Of a DNA stretch of 64,000 nt, positions 62,666 through 64,000 are shown one piece after another. The position numbers and the translations under genes were made by a program. The stretch covers positions 920,622-984,621 of the forward strand of contig SJOL01001804.1 in the NCBI GenBank assembly GCA_004794785.1, in the 5' to 3' direction. The notes under the pieces are model-generated. The model saw nothing but the letters and a program-made list of their open reading frames with translations, had not been told where the DNA came from and ran no database searches. Within the stretch, counting starts at the first letter, position 1. The number at the start of each line of letters is the position of its first letter. Origin of the DNA: Opisthorchis felineus. Lineage: Eukaryota > Platyhelminthes > Trematoda > Opisthorchiida > Opisthorchiidae.

Positions 62666-63592
62666 TGGGGAGATGTGTAAACCACTGAAAAATTTCCAAT
62701 CAGCTGTAGGTGGTTGTGGGATTTGGCAGTTCACCAGTAGCGAGGAAATTCTTCAAAGAGATCACAGTGCATATACTGGCTCTACTATGATCTCGATAAG
62801 AGCTTGCCAATCCGGATGTGAATTACAAACGATGTCTTCAATTCTCCGGAATGAAAAAGCAATTTTTTGAAGTTGGAAAATTCCTGAGTTTTTCTTAACT
62901 ATCAAAAATGTGTACAGACAAGAGATTAAGCAAAACCGAAACGCGAATGACCACATACTAATTTCCGCACTCGACGGACAGGACTGTGTTCTTATTCAAA
63001 AATTTCTTTCTTTCCGTCATGCTTGCTTCCTGAGTAAATAAAGTATTGTTCGTGGGAGAGGGAAGTAAATTTATTTGATGTCACTCACCATGATTGACAT
63101 AAGTGTCGATCACAAGTATTCTCCGGGGCCAGAGACTTAACTGAGACATGAGCACTTGAGAAGAAATTCCGTTGAGCGTACATGTGAATTGAAGTACAAC
63201 AATAGTTTCGATAGATAAAATAAATTGAAACTTGAGGATTCTTATTTGCAAAGCTTCTGTAAGACAAAAAAATGACGTCCATGGGACCGACGGCAGTACG
63301 CTGTGACGCTTTAATATGATCAATCATAATGCTTTTATGACCAGCACGTCTTACAGTGGGGTTGACACAAACCGAAGGGAAAATTCATCTGAAGACTTTC
63401 AGAGACTGAAGATTCCTGTGCGAAAACATGCCATTTTGGAGCAGATGGAACGAATAATGTGTGGGGGTAATTTTGATCAAACAAACGATCTACCGCTTAA
63501 TTCACATCCACGTCACTCTCGTTCGAACAGTCCGCTTCCTTTCCTGGTATAGTTATTTTCGCAGTTCCATACCAAATGGGAGAAAGCATCAA

Positions 63593-63777
63593 ACTCGAGT
63601 TTTCGGCCTTATCGGGACTCATCAGCAGCGCATATCTTTGGCCATGTCTGAACAGGCGAACGTGTTCATGCCTGAGCGACGTGGCTGGTTTGTCCGGCGC
63701 CTCAAACAACGACCCACTAACTGTGCTGGTTGTGTCTATCGATTGACTCCGTCAGGATTTCTCAGTCAGGTAGCGCG
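63593..63777 (-). mobile_element. Hammerhead-bearing repeat (retrozyme- or Penelope-LTR-like), copy R1
   Basis: Minus strand: conserved leader (63640-63777), then a hammerhead core. CUGAUGA is at 63619-63625; stem II GUCC, CGAUAA, GGCC is at 63605-63618 with one mismatch; GAAA is at 63601-63604; stem III is the self-complementary ACUCGAGU at 63593-63600. Stem I is interrupted. Another copy in the same orientation lies about 320 bp away, the layout of tandem-repeat retrozymes and Penelope-type terminal repeats. Which class it belongs to is not decided by the sequence here. Confidence 0.55.
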
Positions 63778-63904
63778 CCACGGACGCTTGAAGCCTGCTG
63801 GCCAATGCAGTTCCCGCAGCTGCAGAATTCACGTCCATATTGCTGCCTTCTGAAAACTTCTCTGTTCTGGCTCAAATATTTTCGTGAGTCCACATTCAAG
63901 GATC

Positions 63905-64000
63905 GAATCACCGAACTCGAAGTTCACTCTTGTTGGACCTCAGCTGCAGCGCATATTTTTGGTCATGCCGGAAAGTGAACCCGAACGTCTAACATGCGGG
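63905..64000 (-). mobile_element. Hammerhead-bearing repeat, copy R2, cut by window end
   Basis: Minus strand shares AATATGCGCTG before the core position, GTCC, GTGAAC, the TTCGAG part of stem III and GGTGATTC after it with R1, but CUGAUGA is disrupted to a CAGCUGAG-like sequence. It continues beyond the window. Confidence 0.5.

Overview
This window looks like intron-rich animal nuclear DNA, most likely from a parasitic flatworm (trematode or cestode). That assignment is an inference. It rests on a gene whose first two introns are only 38 and 34 bp while the later ones reach 12.7 kb, and on tRNA-headed short interspersed repeats carrying hammerhead self-cleaving ribozymes, a combination best known from schistosomes. 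I see no bacterial-style genes, rRNA, functional tRNA or CRISPR array.

The window is dominated by one plus-strand gene, start codon at 2151 and stop at 45357-45359, which I reconstructed as 13 coding exons (2100 nt, 699 codons plus stop). All twelve introns are GT-AG and every donor phase matches the next acceptor phase. The protein is a divergent member of the choline transporter-like family (SLC44/CTL). It can be followed from the N-terminal LED...CTD.P and YDxYGNICG blocks, through the Cys-rich outer loop and the multi-helix core, to the C-terminal FAIEE helix, but it has lost several of the family's most constant motifs.

The introns and 3' flank hold no second gene I can name. They carry repeats: a SINE family with a tRNA-like head and a hammerhead body (copies at 42093-42235, 50142-50305, 50885-51045 and 62041-62198, plus a fragment at 61840-61880); an isolated, different hammerhead core at 41605-41655; and a third hammerhead repeat family in same-strand copies at the right end (62528-62665, 63593-63777 and 63905-64000, running off the window). 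In all three families stem III is a loop-less (near-)palindrome, so catalysis should need a dimer or tandem transcript, as in retrozymes and schistosome hammerheads. There are also simple-sequence tracts and one dispersed repeat pair in introns 7 and 10.

A tentative two-exon gene for a very small secreted Cys-containing peptide lies at 60808-61230. Its signal-peptide exon ends in a perfect GTAAGT donor. It is a candidate only. Most of the rest (introns 3-6, 8, 9, 11 and 12, and 45-60 kb) shows only short ORFs without recognisable similarity.
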